Assembly: GCF_003812745.1 (NCBI RefSeq)
Contig: NZ_CP033831.1
Location: 1,364,001 to 1,428,000, forward strand
DNA from: Serratia sp. FDAARGOS_506
Lineage (GTDB): Bacteria; Pseudomonadota; Gammaproteobacteria; Enterobacterales; Enterobacteriaceae
Length of the DNA: 64,000 nt
Reading direction: 5' to 3'
Translations under genes and position numbers: made by a program
Shown: positions 51,814-61,986 of the stretch, in pieces
Numbering within the stretch: the stretch's first letter is position 1
Layout of the letters: each line of letters opens with the position of its first letter
The notes under the pieces: model-generated
The model's database searches: none
What the model was told of the DNA's origin: nothing
The model's input: only the letters and a program-made list of their open reading frames with translations

Positions 51814-52896
51814 TCAGTTTAAAATCTCTCTCAGCAAACGGTAAACCACGTCTTCATCAATCACTTCCAATGGGTATTTGGCGTTCAACGAGGCCCTATT
51901 CTCATCCGGATTGATATAAATAATGCGGTGCCGTTCAGGATCTTGATATGGCCCGGTATGCTGCGGATTAGCCGTATAGAACAGGCTAACCGTTCGCGTC
52001 TGTAGAGCCACGGCAAGATGCAGTGGACCGGTATCACCGGTAATCAATACGTCCAGCTGCTGGATGATCGCCAACAGCTGCGGCAGCGAGGTCTTGCCAA
52101 TATGGCTGGTCACTCGCCGGCGCTCTTCCTCAGACAATGCCGCCAGGAACTGCTGCCCAAGTTCTTTTTCTTTGCCGCTGCCAATCAACACAATATGGTA
52201 CTTCTCATTGGCGGCAAAAAGCTGACGGGCCAGGGCGACAAATCGCTCTTTAGGCCAACAGCGCGAGGCTTCGGAAGCACCCATCTGGAAACCGATCAGC
52301 GTCTGGTCAGTCATCTTCGGCAAGGAGTCAAAACTCACCGGAATATGCATGCGGGTGTCCTGGTTATCGCAACCAAGAACCTTCAACAGATCCAGTTTTC
52401 GCTGAATCAGATGCCCGTCATACTGTCCCTGATGGTGATATACCCAATGGTTCATATAGTCACCATCACAGCTGTAATTATCACGAATGATATATTGGCT
52501 ACCAGATAACACAGCGCTAAGAACATCATAGGGAATATAAGAGTGTAAGATCACCGAAAGTTCAGGCTTCATTCTCCGCAGGCGTGCCACCAGGCTGAAA
52601 ATATCCTTAACCTTATTGTCCCAATAGATGATTTTGTCAAAATAGCGACTATTCATCACCAAGTGGCGATTTTTATCACTCGAGACCAGCGTGAACTTTG
52701 CGTTGGGGTAGCGTTTCTTTAACGCGTGGATAGCCGGTGTATTAAACATCAGATCGCCAAGCGCTGTGCTGGAGTAAATAACGATACTCTTGAATTCTTG
52801 CTCGGCACCCAAGCTATTTACGTCTTTTAAGTTCCCAAAAAGCCGGGTGTAAGAACGCAGAAAGCGATTGACGGTGTCAATCTTGTTTTTTTTCAT
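51814..52896 (-). CDS. Family 9 glycosyltransferase (heptosyltransferase-like), LPS core
   Basis: 360-residue GT9 protein. KSIVIYSSTALGDLMFNTPA gives the N-terminal GD motif with the catalytic Asp, and LITGDTGPLHLAVAL the nucleotide-heptose site; SRCWPKERFVALA lies in the C-terminal Rossmann half. Minus strand, converging on waaL and seven bases beyond the WabN-like gene, with which it forms an operon. It is most likely a further core heptosyltransferase; which linkage cannot be read from the sequence. GC is lower than in the flanking housekeeping genes. Confidence 0.88.
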   Translation of the reverse strand: MKKNKIDTVNRFLRSYTRLFGNLKDVNSLGAEQEFKSIVIYSSTALGDLMFNTPAIHALKKRYPNAKFTLVSSDKNRHLVMNSRYFDKIIYWDNKVKDIFSLVARLRRMKPELSVILHSYIPYDVLSAVLSGSQYIIRDNYSCDGDYMNHWVYHHQGQYDGHLIQRKLDLLKVLGCDNQDTRMHIPVSFDSLPKMTDQTLIGFQMGASEASRCWPKERFVALARQLFAANEKYHIVLIGSGKEKELGQQFLAALSEEERRRVTSHIGKTSLPQLLAIIQQLDVLITGDTGPLHLAVALQTRTVSLFYTANPQHTGPYQDPERHRIIYINPDENRASLNAKYPLEVIDEDVVYRLLREILN

Positions 52897-52902
52897 CGAT
52901 GC

Positions 52903-53859
52903 TCAGCTCTTTTTGCTCTGATAATACTCGGCCAGCGTCATGCCCACCGTACGCTGCTGCAGCCAGTCAAACAGCTGCTCCAGATCGCGGTACAGCCCTT
53001 CGATATCCTGCTCGGTTTTGAACGTCGGGCTGCCGCCCGGCATAAATTCGGAGGAGTGCAGCATAAATTCGACGTAATCATGCCCCTGCGCCAGCGACGC
53101 CTCAGCCACGCTTATCATCTTGGCCACGTTGCCGCCGCTGGGCCGCAGCCAGTTGACGGACGGCGAACGCCGCTTGCCGCGCAGCCGATCATAACCTTGC
53201 TTGAACGCGTTCATCAGCGCCGAGTGCTTGTACTGAATGCTCATCGGCACTTCCAGCAGCGGCGAAGCGCCCGGTTTGGAAATGTTTTGCGGATCGATGA
53301 AATAAGCCTGCGACGGGAACCGGCTGTAATCGGTGCCGCCGTTGCCCTGCGGATTGCCCGGCGAAAACTGCCAGTTGACCCGCGGCGTCACCGAACAGTC
53401 CACCTGATAGCCATACTCCAGCAGCAGCGAGGCATAATATTCGTTGAACGCCCAACGGCCGGCGCGATGGCTGAGCATTTTAGTCTGGAAGGCATCTTCC
53501 AAAAGCTTGGTCATATGATCGACCTTGGCGCGGATCTGATCGGCGGGATACTCGATTAAATAAGGCTTGTGACGCCAGTCGTCGTCGGTCAACGGCGTCA
53601 GAGGCGGGCTGTTCCAGGCGTGCAGGTGCATACCCACTTCGCCCGCACCGCGGGCGATCACGTCGCGTGCGAACTCGACGTAAGCCGGATCCATCGCCAT
53701 TTCATAGTTGGTGAGATAAACCGGTTTGAAAGCATATTTCTCACACAGCGCCTGAAAGCGCGGCAAGAAACGCGTGTTTTCGGTCGCGATGCGATCGTGG
53801 TTTTGCCACAGATTATCGCCTTCGGTATCAATAGTGATGAGAAACGCCGGTTTAGTCAT
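52903..53859 (-). CDS. wabN: Polysaccharide deacetylase-like protein, probable core GlcNAc deacetylase
   Basis: 318 residues from ATG 53859 (MTKPAFLITIDTEGDNLWQN). NodB-type first motif TIDTEGD gives the metal Asp; EVGMHLHAWNSPPL and SHRAGRWAFNEYYASLL follow in the order expected for carbohydrate esterase 4-like enzymes. Klebsiella WabN deacetylates the core GlcNAc that WabH adds, and wabG and wabH lie next to this gene, so the same role is inferred. No signal peptide, consistent with cytoplasmic action on the growing core. Divergent from waaQ. The symbol is moderately sure. Confidence 0.75.
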   Translation of the reverse strand: MTKPAFLITIDTEGDNLWQNHDRIATENTRFLPRFQALCEKYAFKPVYLTNYEMAMDPAYVEFARDVIARGAGEVGMHLHAWNSPPLTPLTDDDWRHKPYLIEYPADQIRAKVDHMTKLLEDAFQTKMLSHRAGRWAFNEYYASLLLEYGYQVDCSVTPRVNWQFSPGNPQGNGGTDYSRFPSQAYFIDPQNISKPGASPLLEVPMSIQYKHSALMNAFKQGYDRLRGKRRSPSVNWLRPSGGNVAKMISVAEASLAQGHDYVEFMLHSSEFMPGGSPTFKTEQDIEGLYRDLEQLFDWLQQRTVGMTLAEYYQSKKS

Positions 53860-54069
53860 GAATATCGAGCCTGATATCAACAGAATACGTTATGTTACGC
53901 AGGCCGTTTAACCAGGGCAAACGACTTTGCTGCTTGGTTTGGACAACGTTGAGGCATATTCGTCCCCTGCCCAGCGATTTTTTTGCGGCCCGGTAAGAAA
54001 ACCGTGCAACAGTAGCCACATGCGATCGGGTCATTTAGAATCAAGAATTGGTTTCCCAGAAAGCGACTC

Positions 54070-55152
54070 ATGATGAACGACGCGTCAGTCCTAACTTCCG
54101 CCCCATCCGTACAGCGTATTCTGATCATAAAATTGCGTCACCATGGCGATATGCTGTTGGTCACGCCGGTCATCAACAGCCTGCGGCAAAACTACCCTCA
54201 GGCGCAGATCGATGTGCTGCTGTATCAGGAAACGCAGGAGATGCTGGCCAGCAATCCGGAACTGTCGACCCTGTTCGCCATCGACCGTCAATGGAAAAAA
54301 CAGGGCGCCCGCGCTCATCTGGGGCACGAGCTGGCGTTACTGCGTCGCCTGAAAGCGCAACGCTACGATCTGGTGGTCAATCTGGCCGATCAGTGGCGCA
54401 GCGCCATCCTTACGCGCCTGACCGGTGCGCGCATCCGTTTGGGCTTCGATTTTCCCAAACGCCGCGGCTTCCTGTGGCGCCACTGCCACACGCATCTGGT
54501 GCCGGTCGACAATCACGCCCACCTGCATACCGTCGAACAGAATCTTTCGCTGCTGTCGCCGCTAAACCTGCCTGCGCTCAATGAACATGTGACCATGAGT
54601 TATGATCCGCAGGATTGGCAGATCTGTGAGCAACTGTTGCAGAAACAGGGCGTCGCCGGCAGTTATATTGTGGTGCAGCCTACGTCGCGCTGGTTCTTCA
54701 AATGCTGGAGCGAAGAGAAAATGGCCGCCACCCTCACCGCCTTGCAGGCCGACGGCCACCAGCTGGTGATCACCTCCGGCCCCGACGCCAGAGAAAAAGC
54801 CATGGTAGAGCGCATTTTGGCGCTTTGCCCGCCGCAGGGCGTAATCTCGTTGGCCGGTCAGCTGACGCTGCGCCAACTGGCCGCTCTGATCGACCACGCC
54901 AAACTGTTTATCGGCGTAGATTCGGTGCCAATGCATATGGCCGCCGCGCTACAAACCCCGTGTGTGGCGCTGTTCGGCCCTTCCAAGCTCACCTTCTGGC
55001 GGCCATGGCAAGCCATCGGCACCGTGATCTGGGCCGGCGACTTCGGCGAGCTGCCCGATCCGGACGCCATTGATACCGGCACCGACGAACGGTATCTCGA
55101 CCTTATTCCTACAGACGCGGTGATTGCAGCCGCGCGGAGCACGCTGGCATGA
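54070..55152 (+). CDS. waaQ: LPS core heptosyltransferase III WaaQ
   Basis: GT9 enzyme adding the branching third heptose to HepII. 360 residues beginning with two in-frame ATG codons (54070, 54073). RILIIKLRHHGDMLLVTPVI carries the catalytic Asp of WaaQ-type enzymes, followed by QPTSRWFFKCW and IGVDSVPMHMAAALQTP. Its stop overlaps the wabG start in ATGA. The 210-base gap before it, shared with divergent wabN, should hold both promoters; I see no intact ops/JUMPstart element. Confidence 0.94.
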   Translation: MMNDASVLTSAPSVQRILIIKLRHHGDMLLVTPVINSLRQNYPQAQIDVLLYQETQEMLASNPELSTLFAIDRQWKKQGARAHLGHELALLRRLKAQRYDLVVNLADQWRSAILTRLTGARIRLGFDFPKRRGFLWRHCHTHLVPVDNHAHLHTVEQNLSLLSPLNLPALNEHVTMSYDPQDWQICEQLLQKQGVAGSYIVVQPTSRWFFKCWSEEKMAATLTALQADGHQLVITSGPDAREKAMVERILALCPPQGVISLAGQLTLRQLAALIDHAKLFIGVDSVPMHMAAALQTPCVALFGPSKLTFWRPWQAIGTVIWAGDFGELPDPDAIDTGTDERYLDLIPTDAVIAAARSTLA

Positions 55153-56276
55153 AAGCATTTCGTTTGGCGATCGTTCGCCAAAAGTACCGCCCGGACGGCG
55201 GAGCCGAACGTTTCGTTTCCCGCGCCCTGGAGGCACTGGAGCAACAGGATCTCGATCTGAACGTCATCACCCGCGAATGGCAGGGCGATGCCAATCCCAA
55301 CTGGCACATCCACCTGTGCAATCCGTTAAAGCTCGGCCGCATCAGCCGAGAACGGGGCTTCGCCGTGGCGGCCAGGGCGCTGTGGCAGAAAGAGCGTTTC
55401 GATCTGGTGCAAAGCCACGAGCGTATTCCCGGCTGCGACATCTACCGCGCAGGCGATGGCGTACACCGCCGCTGGCTGCTGCAACGCGCGCGTTTGCTGC
55501 CGGAATGGCGCCGCAAATGGCTGTTCTCCAACCGTTATCACCGCTATGTGATGTGCGCCGAACGCGCCATGTACGCCGCACCGGAGCTGAAAGCCGTCAT
55601 TTGCAACGCCGAGATGATCAAGCAGGAAATCATCGCCGACTTTGGCGTGCCCGCCGACAAAATCACGGTGATCTATAACGCCATCGATAATCAAAAATTC
55701 CCACCCGCCGACGAGGCCCAGCGCCAACGTCTGCGCGAGCAGTATCAGATCCCGCAACAGGCGCACTGCCTGATCTTCGTCGGCTCCGGCTTTGAACGCA
55801 AAGGGCTGGCCGCCGCCATCCGCGCCGTGGCGGCGACCGACAGCCACCTGTTGGTAGTCGGCAAAGACAAGGCCGAAAAACGCTACCGGGCGCTGGCGCA
55901 GTCGCTGGGCTGCGGCGATCGGGTTCACTTTATGGGCGTGCAGAAGCAGACCTTGCCGTTCTATCAGGCCGCGGACGCGTTGCTGCTGCCGACGCTTTAC
56001 GATCCGTTCCCGAATGTGATTCTGGAAGCGATGTCGTGCGGCCTGCCGGTGATCACCAGCACCACCTGCGGCGGCGCCGAGTTTATCACCCCCGGCCAGA
56101 ACGGCTTCGTGACCGACGCGCTCGACGTACCGGCCATCACGGAGGCCATTCGGGCGCTGCCGCGCCAGGCGCTGGGATCATCCATGGGCGAAGCGGCAAG
56201 ATTGCGCATTATGACAGCTACGCCGGCGCATCTGTCCGAACAGCTGATTTCCCTCTATAACCGGTTACTGTATTAG
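55149..56276 (+). CDS. wabG: LPS core galacturonosyltransferase WabG
   Basis: GT4 transferase that in Klebsiella adds GalA to O-3 of HepII. 375 residues. The N terminus RLAIVRQKYRPDGGAERFVS, the SHERIPGCDIYRAGDGVHRR segment and the GT-B donor site with EX7E (FPNVILEAMSCGLPV) are very close to Klebsiella WabG as recalled. WaaG is the nearest alternative; context with wabH and waaE and the absence of waaP favour WabG. Overlaps waaQ by four bases and precedes wabH by two. Confidence 0.88.
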   Translation: MKAFRLAIVRQKYRPDGGAERFVSRALEALEQQDLDLNVITREWQGDANPNWHIHLCNPLKLGRISRERGFAVAARALWQKERFDLVQSHERIPGCDIYRAGDGVHRRWLLQRARLLPEWRRKWLFSNRYHRYVMCAERAMYAAPELKAVICNAEMIKQEIIADFGVPADKITVIYNAIDNQKFPPADEAQRQRLREQYQIPQQAHCLIFVGSGFERKGLAAAIRAVAATDSHLLVVGKDKAEKRYRALAQSLGCGDRVHFMGVQKQTLPFYQAADALLLPTLYDPFPNVILEAMSCGLPVITSTTCGGAEFITPGQNGFVTDALDVPAITEAIRALPRQALGSSMGEAARLRIMTATPAHLSEQLISLYNRLLY

Positions 56277-56278
56277 CT

Positions 56279-57379
56279 ATGCGTATTCTGATGATCATCG
56301 ACGGCCTGCCGGGAGGCGGCGCGGAAAAAGTGGTGCTGACCCTGTGCCAGGGCATGCAGCAACAGGGGCATGACGTCAGTCTGATCTCGCTGCGCGACGT
56401 CTGCAATTACCCTATCCCGCCAGGCATTGATTATCAGGTGGTGGCCGATCGCAGCCGTGCTCCCTGGCGCAAGCTGACCGAGCTGTCGCGCCGCGCCGCC
56501 GCGCTGGATCGGGCAATAGCCGAACACGAACGCCAACACGGCGCGTTCGATCTGGTGTTCTCCAACCTGCATAAAACCGATCGCATCGTCAGCCGCAGCA
56601 AGCGGTTGGCCGCGGATCGCCTGTGGTTCTGCATTCACGGCATTCTCTCCACCTCCTACCTCGGCCACCGCAAGGGTCTGGACCGCTGGCTGAAGCAACG
56701 CAAAATCGCCAACGTTTACCAGGGAAGAAATATCGTCGCCGTTTCACAGGCGGTCAGCGACGATCTGCAGCAGAATTTACCTATCCGCCCACGCCGGCTG
56801 GCAGTGATCAACAATCCGTTCGATATTGACGCCATTCAGCAACAGGCGGCGGAACCTTGCGACCTGGCCGGCCAGGATTACCTGGTGCACGTCGGCCGCT
56901 TTCACACCACCAAACGGCATGACCGCCTGCTGAAAGCCTATGCGCGCTCCGGTATTCAGGCACCGCTGGCCTTGATCGGCACAGGAAGTGACGCCAGAGT
57001 CGCCGAGATCAAACACCTGGCGACGGAATTGAGCATAGCAGAACGCGTGCTGTTCCTTGGTTTCCAGGCCAATCCCTACCCGTTCATTCGCCATGCCTCA
57101 CTGCTGGTGCTCAGCTCAGACAGCGAAGGGTTTGGCAACGTGCTGGTAGAATCGCTGTTGTGCGACACGCCGGTGGTCAGCACCCGTTGCCCGGGTGGCC
57201 CTGCGGAAATTCTGGAAAAAGCCGGCATGGCTAACGCGCTGGCGGAATTAAACGAAGCGTCGCTGGCAGAAAAAATGGCAGAGATTTACGCCAATCCGCC
57301 GCAGATAAATCAACAACAATTGCTGAGCTATGGGCTTGAACCTATTTGCCGTCAATATCTGGAACTGAAAAAACAATAA
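56279..57379 (+). CDS. wabH: LPS core N-acetylglucosaminyltransferase WabH
   Basis: GT4, GT-B fold, 366 residues. The N-terminal glycine-rich loop IDGLPGGGAEKVVLTL and the donor-site EGFGNVLVESLLCDTPVV (EX7E) are plain. In Klebsiella WabH transfers GlcNAc to the GalA placed by WabG, and the deacetylase WabN then converts it to GlcN; all three genes are here. The assignment rests on family resemblance and gene order. Ends at a bidirectional terminator. Confidence 0.85.
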   Translation: MRILMIIDGLPGGGAEKVVLTLCQGMQQQGHDVSLISLRDVCNYPIPPGIDYQVVADRSRAPWRKLTELSRRAAALDRAIAEHERQHGAFDLVFSNLHKTDRIVSRSKRLAADRLWFCIHGILSTSYLGHRKGLDRWLKQRKIANVYQGRNIVAVSQAVSDDLQQNLPIRPRRLAVINNPFDIDAIQQQAAEPCDLAGQDYLVHVGRFHTTKRHDRLLKAYARSGIQAPLALIGTGSDARVAEIKHLATELSIAERVLFLGFQANPYPFIRHASLLVLSSDSEGFGNVLVESLLCDTPVVSTRCPGGPAEILEKAGMANALAELNEASLAEKMAEIYANPPQINQQQLLSYGLEPICRQYLELKKQ

Positions 57380-57387
57380 TAGACATT

Positions 57388-57418
57388 AAATAAGGCAGGG
57401 AATACCTGCCTTATTTTA
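57388..57418. terminator. Bidirectional terminator between wabH and the GT9 gene
   Basis: A perfect 12-bp stem (57388-57399 with 57405-57416) and 5-base loop GAATA between converging genes, AT-rich at the base with T on the plus strand and on the minus strand. Confidence 0.8.
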
Positions 57419-57422
57419 TCGG

Positions 57423-58436
57423 TTAGTTGAGCTCCTGTATTTTCTGCCAAACTTCATCGACAGATACATCTTCACAGTGCCCAGACTCACTTTGCAAAAT
57501 ATGATGACGACCTGTCCATGGACGCCAGGACGCTTTATCGGTATCGCCAAAGAACACGACCATGTCTTTATTCAACGCGGCAGCAAGATGCATCTGTCCA
57601 CCATCGCTGCACAGCACGCGGTCGCATAAATCAAACCCGCCCAGCAGCTCGCGCACCGAGGCCGTCGGATAAAGCGCAACGCGTTCACTTTGACACAGTG
57701 ACAACAGCTGTTCGGCACGCTGCTGGTCGCCGATATCGTCCGGCGCCAACGTGCCCTGTGGCGACCAGAAGATCAGCACACCGGTGCGAGGGTCTGCGAC
57801 CAGACGGTTAATGATTTCAGCATAGCGCTCAACCGGCCAGCGCCTTTTCGGGCTGCGGCTGCTGATATGCACGGCACATACCCGTTCGACCGGTGGCAGA
57901 CATTCCTGCAGCCGTTGCGCCGCCAATTGCCGCTCTTCAGGCGTCAGAAACACCCGCACCGGCGGGGTCGGAATGGATTGGTCGGTGATCGCCGATAAAT
58001 AGCTGTAGGTATGTTCGACCTGATGTTGACCGTAGAAATCTTCCTTGCGGAACGGGCGATGAATATCTTTCGTGCCCAAATCGGCGCCGATGATATGGGT
58101 AGCGCCGGCCATTTTCGCTAAACGCAGACTGTATTTGCAAGGCACTGGATTAGCCAGAATAACCGCATCAAACTTTATTTTTCGCAGTTTCAGGAAGATC
58201 ATCAGACGTTCGAAATAAACACCCAACGTCGTTTCATCTTTCGTCTTGTGCTTGGCCTTTTTATAGACAAAGACCTTCTCGACATGAGGATTGTTTTTAA
58301 CAACATCCTGGCTGACTTTATTGATCAGCAGATAAACTTTAGCGTCCGGATAGGCAATTTTTACCCCTTCAATCAGAGGCGTGGTGCAAACAAGATCGCC
58401 GATGTTATCGCGGCGAATAATTAAAATATTCTTCAT
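57423..58436 (-). CDS. Family 9 glycosyltransferase (heptosyltransferase-like), LPS core
   Basis: 337 residues from ATG 58436 (MKNILIIRRDNIGDLVCTTP), which places the GD catalytic Asp as in other heptosyltransferases; CSDGGQMHLAAALNKDM is the ADP-heptose site, and VHISSRSPKRRWP the central contact region. Single minus-strand gene between wabH and waaA, about 125 bases from the divergent waaA start. A third-party heptose in the outer core is the likely product; the exact linkage is not readable. Distinct in sequence from the GT9 gene at 51814. Confidence 0.88.
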   Translation of the reverse strand: MKNILIIRRDNIGDLVCTTPLIEGVKIAYPDAKVYLLINKVSQDVVKNNPHVEKVFVYKKAKHKTKDETTLGVYFERLMIFLKLRKIKFDAVILANPVPCKYSLRLAKMAGATHIIGADLGTKDIHRPFRKEDFYGQHQVEHTYSYLSAITDQSIPTPPVRVFLTPEERQLAAQRLQECLPPVERVCAVHISSRSPKRRWPVERYAEIINRLVADPRTGVLIFWSPQGTLAPDDIGDQQRAEQLLSLCQSERVALYPTASVRELLGGFDLCDRVLCSDGGQMHLAAALNKDMVVFFGDTDKASWRPWTGRHHILQSESGHCEDVSVDEVWQKIQELN

Positions 58437-58561
58437 TCCGAGCCTATCGGCGAAATCGCTCGCCGGTTGTCTGAAACTGACACCCAAGGTTACCAAATTA
58501 GCGCCTTTCCCTTCCAGTTATGGTACTATTCCGAATAACCCATATAAATGAAATTGATAGA

Positions 58562-59839
58562 ATGTTGCTGCGTTTATATCAGGTACTACTCTACCTCATC
58601 CAACCCCTGATCTGGCTCCGCTTACTGCTGCGCAGCCGCAAAGCTCCTGCCTACCGTAAACGCTGGGCGGAACGCTATGGATTCTGCGCCGGGAAAGTCG
58701 TGCCAGGCGGCATCATGCTGCATTCCGTCTCCGTCGGTGAAACGCTGGCGGCCATCCCGTTGGTACGGGCACTGCGCCACCGTTACCCTGCTTTGCCGAT
58801 AACTGTGACCACAATGACTCCAACAGGTTCAGAACGCGTCCAGTCTGCTTTCGGCAAAGACGTGCATCATGTCTATCTGCCCTACGATCTGCCCGGCTCC
58901 ATGAACCGCTTCCTAGACCAGGTGAATCCCAAGCTGGTGATCATCATGGAAACCGAGCTGTGGCCCAACCTGATCAACGCACTGCATCAGCGGCAGATCC
59001 CTTTGGTGATCGCCAATGCTCGCCTGTCGGCCCGCTCCGCCGCCGGCTATAAGAAAATTGGCGGCTTCATGCGCGATATGCTGCGCCGCATTACGCTGAT
59101 CGCCGCACAAAACCAGGAAGACGGCGATCGGTTTATCGAGCTGGGCCTGAAGCGCTCGCAGCTGGCCGTCACCGGCAGCCTGAAGTTCGATATCTCCGTC
59201 ACCCCGGAACTGGCCGCCCGCGCCGTTACACTGCGCCGCCAATGGGCCCCGCGCCGTCCGGTGTGGATCGCCACCAGCACCCATGACGGCGAAGAAACCA
59301 TCCTGCTGGAAGCGCACCGCAAACTGCTGGAAAAACACCCCGATCTGCTGCTGATCCTGGTGCCGCGTCACCCGGAACGCTTCCCGACCGCCAAAGAGCT
59401 GGTGCAGAAGGCCGGCTTCAGCTACACCCTGCGCAGCAGCGGCGAAATCCCATCCGGCAGCACCCAGGTGGTGATTGGCGATACCATGGGCGAACTGATG
59501 CTACTGTACGGCATCGCCGATCTGGCCTTTGTCGGCGGCAGTCTGGTGGAGCGCGGCGGGCACAACCCGTTGGAAGCCGCCGCGCACGCCATCCCGGTGC
59601 TGATGGGCCCGCATACCTTCAACTTCAAAGACATCTGCGCCAAGCTCTCGCAGGCCGAAGGCCTGATCACCGTGACCGACGTGGATTCGTTGGTGAAGGA
59701 AGTGGAAACCCTGCTGACCGACGAAGACTACCGCCGCTACTACGGCCGCCATGCGGTGGAAGTGTTGTATCAGAATCAGGGAGCGTTGCAGCGCCTGCTG
59801 CAGCTGCTGGAACCGCATCTTCCGCCCCGGAGTCACTGA
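58562..59839 (+). CDS. waaA: 3-deoxy-D-manno-octulosonic acid (Kdo) transferase
   Basis: Bifunctional GT30 enzyme adding two Kdo residues to lipid IVA; essential in most enterobacteria. 425 residues from ATG 58562 (MLLRLYQVLLYLIQPLIWLR, the N-terminal membrane anchor). Catalytic Glu60 in SVSVGETLAA, IMETELWPNL, and the CMP-Kdo-binding GGSLVERGGHNPLEAAA are intact. The ribosome-binding site is weak. An upstream in-frame extension to 58520 is not conserved. waaE begins at the next base after its stop. Confidence 0.97.
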   Translation: MLLRLYQVLLYLIQPLIWLRLLLRSRKAPAYRKRWAERYGFCAGKVVPGGIMLHSVSVGETLAAIPLVRALRHRYPALPITVTTMTPTGSERVQSAFGKDVHHVYLPYDLPGSMNRFLDQVNPKLVIIMETELWPNLINALHQRQIPLVIANARLSARSAAGYKKIGGFMRDMLRRITLIAAQNQEDGDRFIELGLKRSQLAVTGSLKFDISVTPELAARAVTLRRQWAPRRPVWIATSTHDGEETILLEAHRKLLEKHPDLLLILVPRHPERFPTAKELVQKAGFSYTLRSSGEIPSGSTQVVIGDTMGELMLLYGIADLAFVGGSLVERGGHNPLEAAAHAIPVLMGPHTFNFKDICAKLSQAEGLITVTDVDSLVKEVETLLTDEDYRRYYGRHAVEVLYQNQGALQRLLQLLEPHLPPRSH

Positions 59840-60613
59840 ATGAGCAGCCGCAAAAGCCTGTCGGTGGTGATGATCGCCAAAAACGAAGCCGGGCTGTTGC
59901 CGGACTGTCTGCGCTCAGTCGAGTGGGCCGATGAAATCATCGTTCTGGACTCCGGCAGCGAAGACGACAGCGTCGCCGTCGCCGAAAGCCTGGGCGCCAA
60001 AGTCTTCACGCACACCGACTGGCAAGGGTTCGGCAAGCAGCGTCAGCTGGCGCAAAGCTACGCCAGCCATGACTACGTTTTGATGATCGACGCCGACGAA
60101 CGCGTCACGCCCGAGCTGCGGCAATCCATCGAACAGGTGTTGAGCGCGCCGGACGACGCCGCCGTCTACAGCTGTGCGCGGCGCAACCTGTTTCTAGGCC
60201 GCTTCATGCGCCACAGCGGCTGGTATCCCGACCGCGTCAACCGCCTGTACGCCAACCAACGCTATCGCTATAACGACGATCTGGTGCACGAATCGCTGAA
60301 CATCGGCGGCGCCAAAGTGATCCCCCTCAACGGCGATATGTTGCACCTGACCTGTCGCGATTTCTTCGCCTTCCAGCGCAAACAGCTGCGCTACGCCGAA
60401 GAGTGGGCCACGCAGCGCCACCGGGCCGGCAAACGTTGCGGCTATCTTTCTATCCTGACCCACACGCTCGGCGCCTTCGTCAAAACCTGGCTGCTGCGCG
60501 CCGGCTTCCTGGATGGCAAACAGGGGTTGCTGTTAGCGGTGGTCAACGCGCAATATACCTTCAATAAATATGCCGCATTATGGGCATTGGGCCGCAACTA
60601 CTCAGAGAAGTGA
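59840..60613 (+). CDS. waaE: LPS core beta-glucosyltransferase WaaE
   Basis: GT2 enzyme (older name kdtX) that adds the beta-1,4-glucose to HepI in Klebsiella and Serratia. 257 residues: [20 protein letters not shown] and [10 protein letters not shown] in the nucleotide-binding half, [12 protein letters not shown] with the DxD metal site, and VHESLNIGG. Directly abuts waaA and precedes coaD by three bases. waaA-waaE-coaD is the standard arrangement of this type of core cluster. Confidence 0.94.
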   Translation: MSSRKSLSVVMIAKNEAGLLPDCLRSVEWADEIIVLDSGSEDDSVAVAESLGAKVFTHTDWQGFGKQRQLAQSYASHDYVLMIDADERVTPELRQSIEQVLSAPDDAAVYSCARRNLFLGRFMRHSGWYPDRVNRLYANQRYRYNDDLVHESLNIGGAKVIPLNGDMLHLTCRDFFAFQRKQLRYAEEWATQRHRAGKRCGYLSILTHTLGAFVKTWLLRAGFLDGKQGLLLAVVNAQYTFNKYAALWALGRNYSEK

Positions 60614-61102
<489 letters not shown>

Positions 61103-61105
61103 TGC

Positions 61106-61921
61106 TCAGCGCTGGCAGCGGCGGCAAAAGAAGGTGCTGCGCTGCCCGTGCTTGGCGGATTCGATCGGCGTGCCGCACGCGCGGCACGGTTCCCCCGCCC
61201 GCCCGTAAACCTGCAGTTCCTGCGCGAAATACCCCGGTTTGCCGTCCGACTGCAAAAAGTCGCGCAATGTCGTGCCACCCTGCTCGATAGAGCGCTGCAA
61301 CACCGCCTTGATGGTTTTCACCAGCAGTTCCGCTTCGGCTTTGCTCAACGATCCCGCCGGACGATCGGGCAAGATCCCGGCGCTGAACAGCGATTCGCTG
61401 GCGTAAATATTGCCGACCCCGACCACCAGCTTGTTATCCATCAGCCACGGTTTAATCAACGTGCGCTTATTGCGTGATTTTTCATACAGGTAGTCGCCGT
61501 TGAACGCTTCGCTCAGCGGTTCCGGCCCCAGGTGCGCCAACACGCTGCTGGCCGCCAAATCTTCGCACCACAGCCAAGCACCGAAACGACGCGGATCGGT
61601 ATAGCGCAGGATCATGCCGTTGCTGATGACCAGATCGACGTGGTCGTGTTTGCCTGCTTCGTCTTCGTTTTCCTCACGCAGCATACGCAGGCTGCCCGAC
61701 ATGCCCAAGTGCACGATAATCCAACCGCGTTCCAGCTCGATCAGCAGGTATTTGGCCCGGCGCTGTACACTAAGCACCGGCTGATCGCTCAGCGTCAGGA
61801 TCTGTTCGGAAACCGGCCAGCGCAGGCGCGCGTTGCGCACCACCGCATACTGAATGCTGTGGCCAACAAGATAAGGCTCTATACCGCGTCTGCTCGTCTC
61901 AACTTCCGGTAATTCAGGCAT
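61106..61921 (-). CDS. mutM: Formamidopyrimidine-DNA glycosylase MutM (Fpg)
   Basis: Base-excision repair enzyme removing 8-oxoguanine and Fapy lesions, with AP lyase activity. 271 residues. After Met removal Pro1-Glu2 ([14 protein letters not shown]) are the catalytic residues; the helix-two-turn-helix and the C-terminal zinc finger Cys-x2-Cys-x16-Cys-x2-Cys (CRAC ... CRRC) are intact. It follows rpmBG but a strong hairpin lies between, so its expression needs read-through or a local promoter. Confidence 0.98.
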   Translation of the reverse strand: MPELPEVETSRRGIEPYLVGHSIQYAVVRNARLRWPVSEQILTLSDQPVLSVQRRAKYLLIELERGWIIVHLGMSGSLRMLREENEDEAGKHDHVDLVISNGMILRYTDPRRFGAWLWCEDLAASSVLAHLGPEPLSEAFNGDYLYEKSRNKRTLIKPWLMDNKLVVGVGNIYASESLFSAGILPDRPAGSLSKAEAELLVKTIKAVLQRSIEQGGTTLRDFLQSDGKPGYFAQELQVYGRAGEPCRACGTPIESAKHGQRSTFFCRRCQR

Positions 61922-61960
61922 CTGGCTTCCCCTCCGACGTTTTCTACCCTTTATAAAACA

Positions 61961-61986
61961 AAAAACCCGGCCAAGGCCGGGTTTTT
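61961..61986. terminator. Terminator after rpmBG, upstream of mutM
   Basis: CCCGGCC (61966-61972) pairs with GGCCGGG (61975-61981), flanked by five A and five T. On the minus strand it comes 37-43 bases after rpmG and 45 bases before the mutM start. Confidence 0.85.

Noticed and set aside
53860-54069. Possible ops/JUMPstart (RfaH) element before waaQ
   Set aside because: Only a short AGTAGC resemblance; the GGCGGTAG core is absent.
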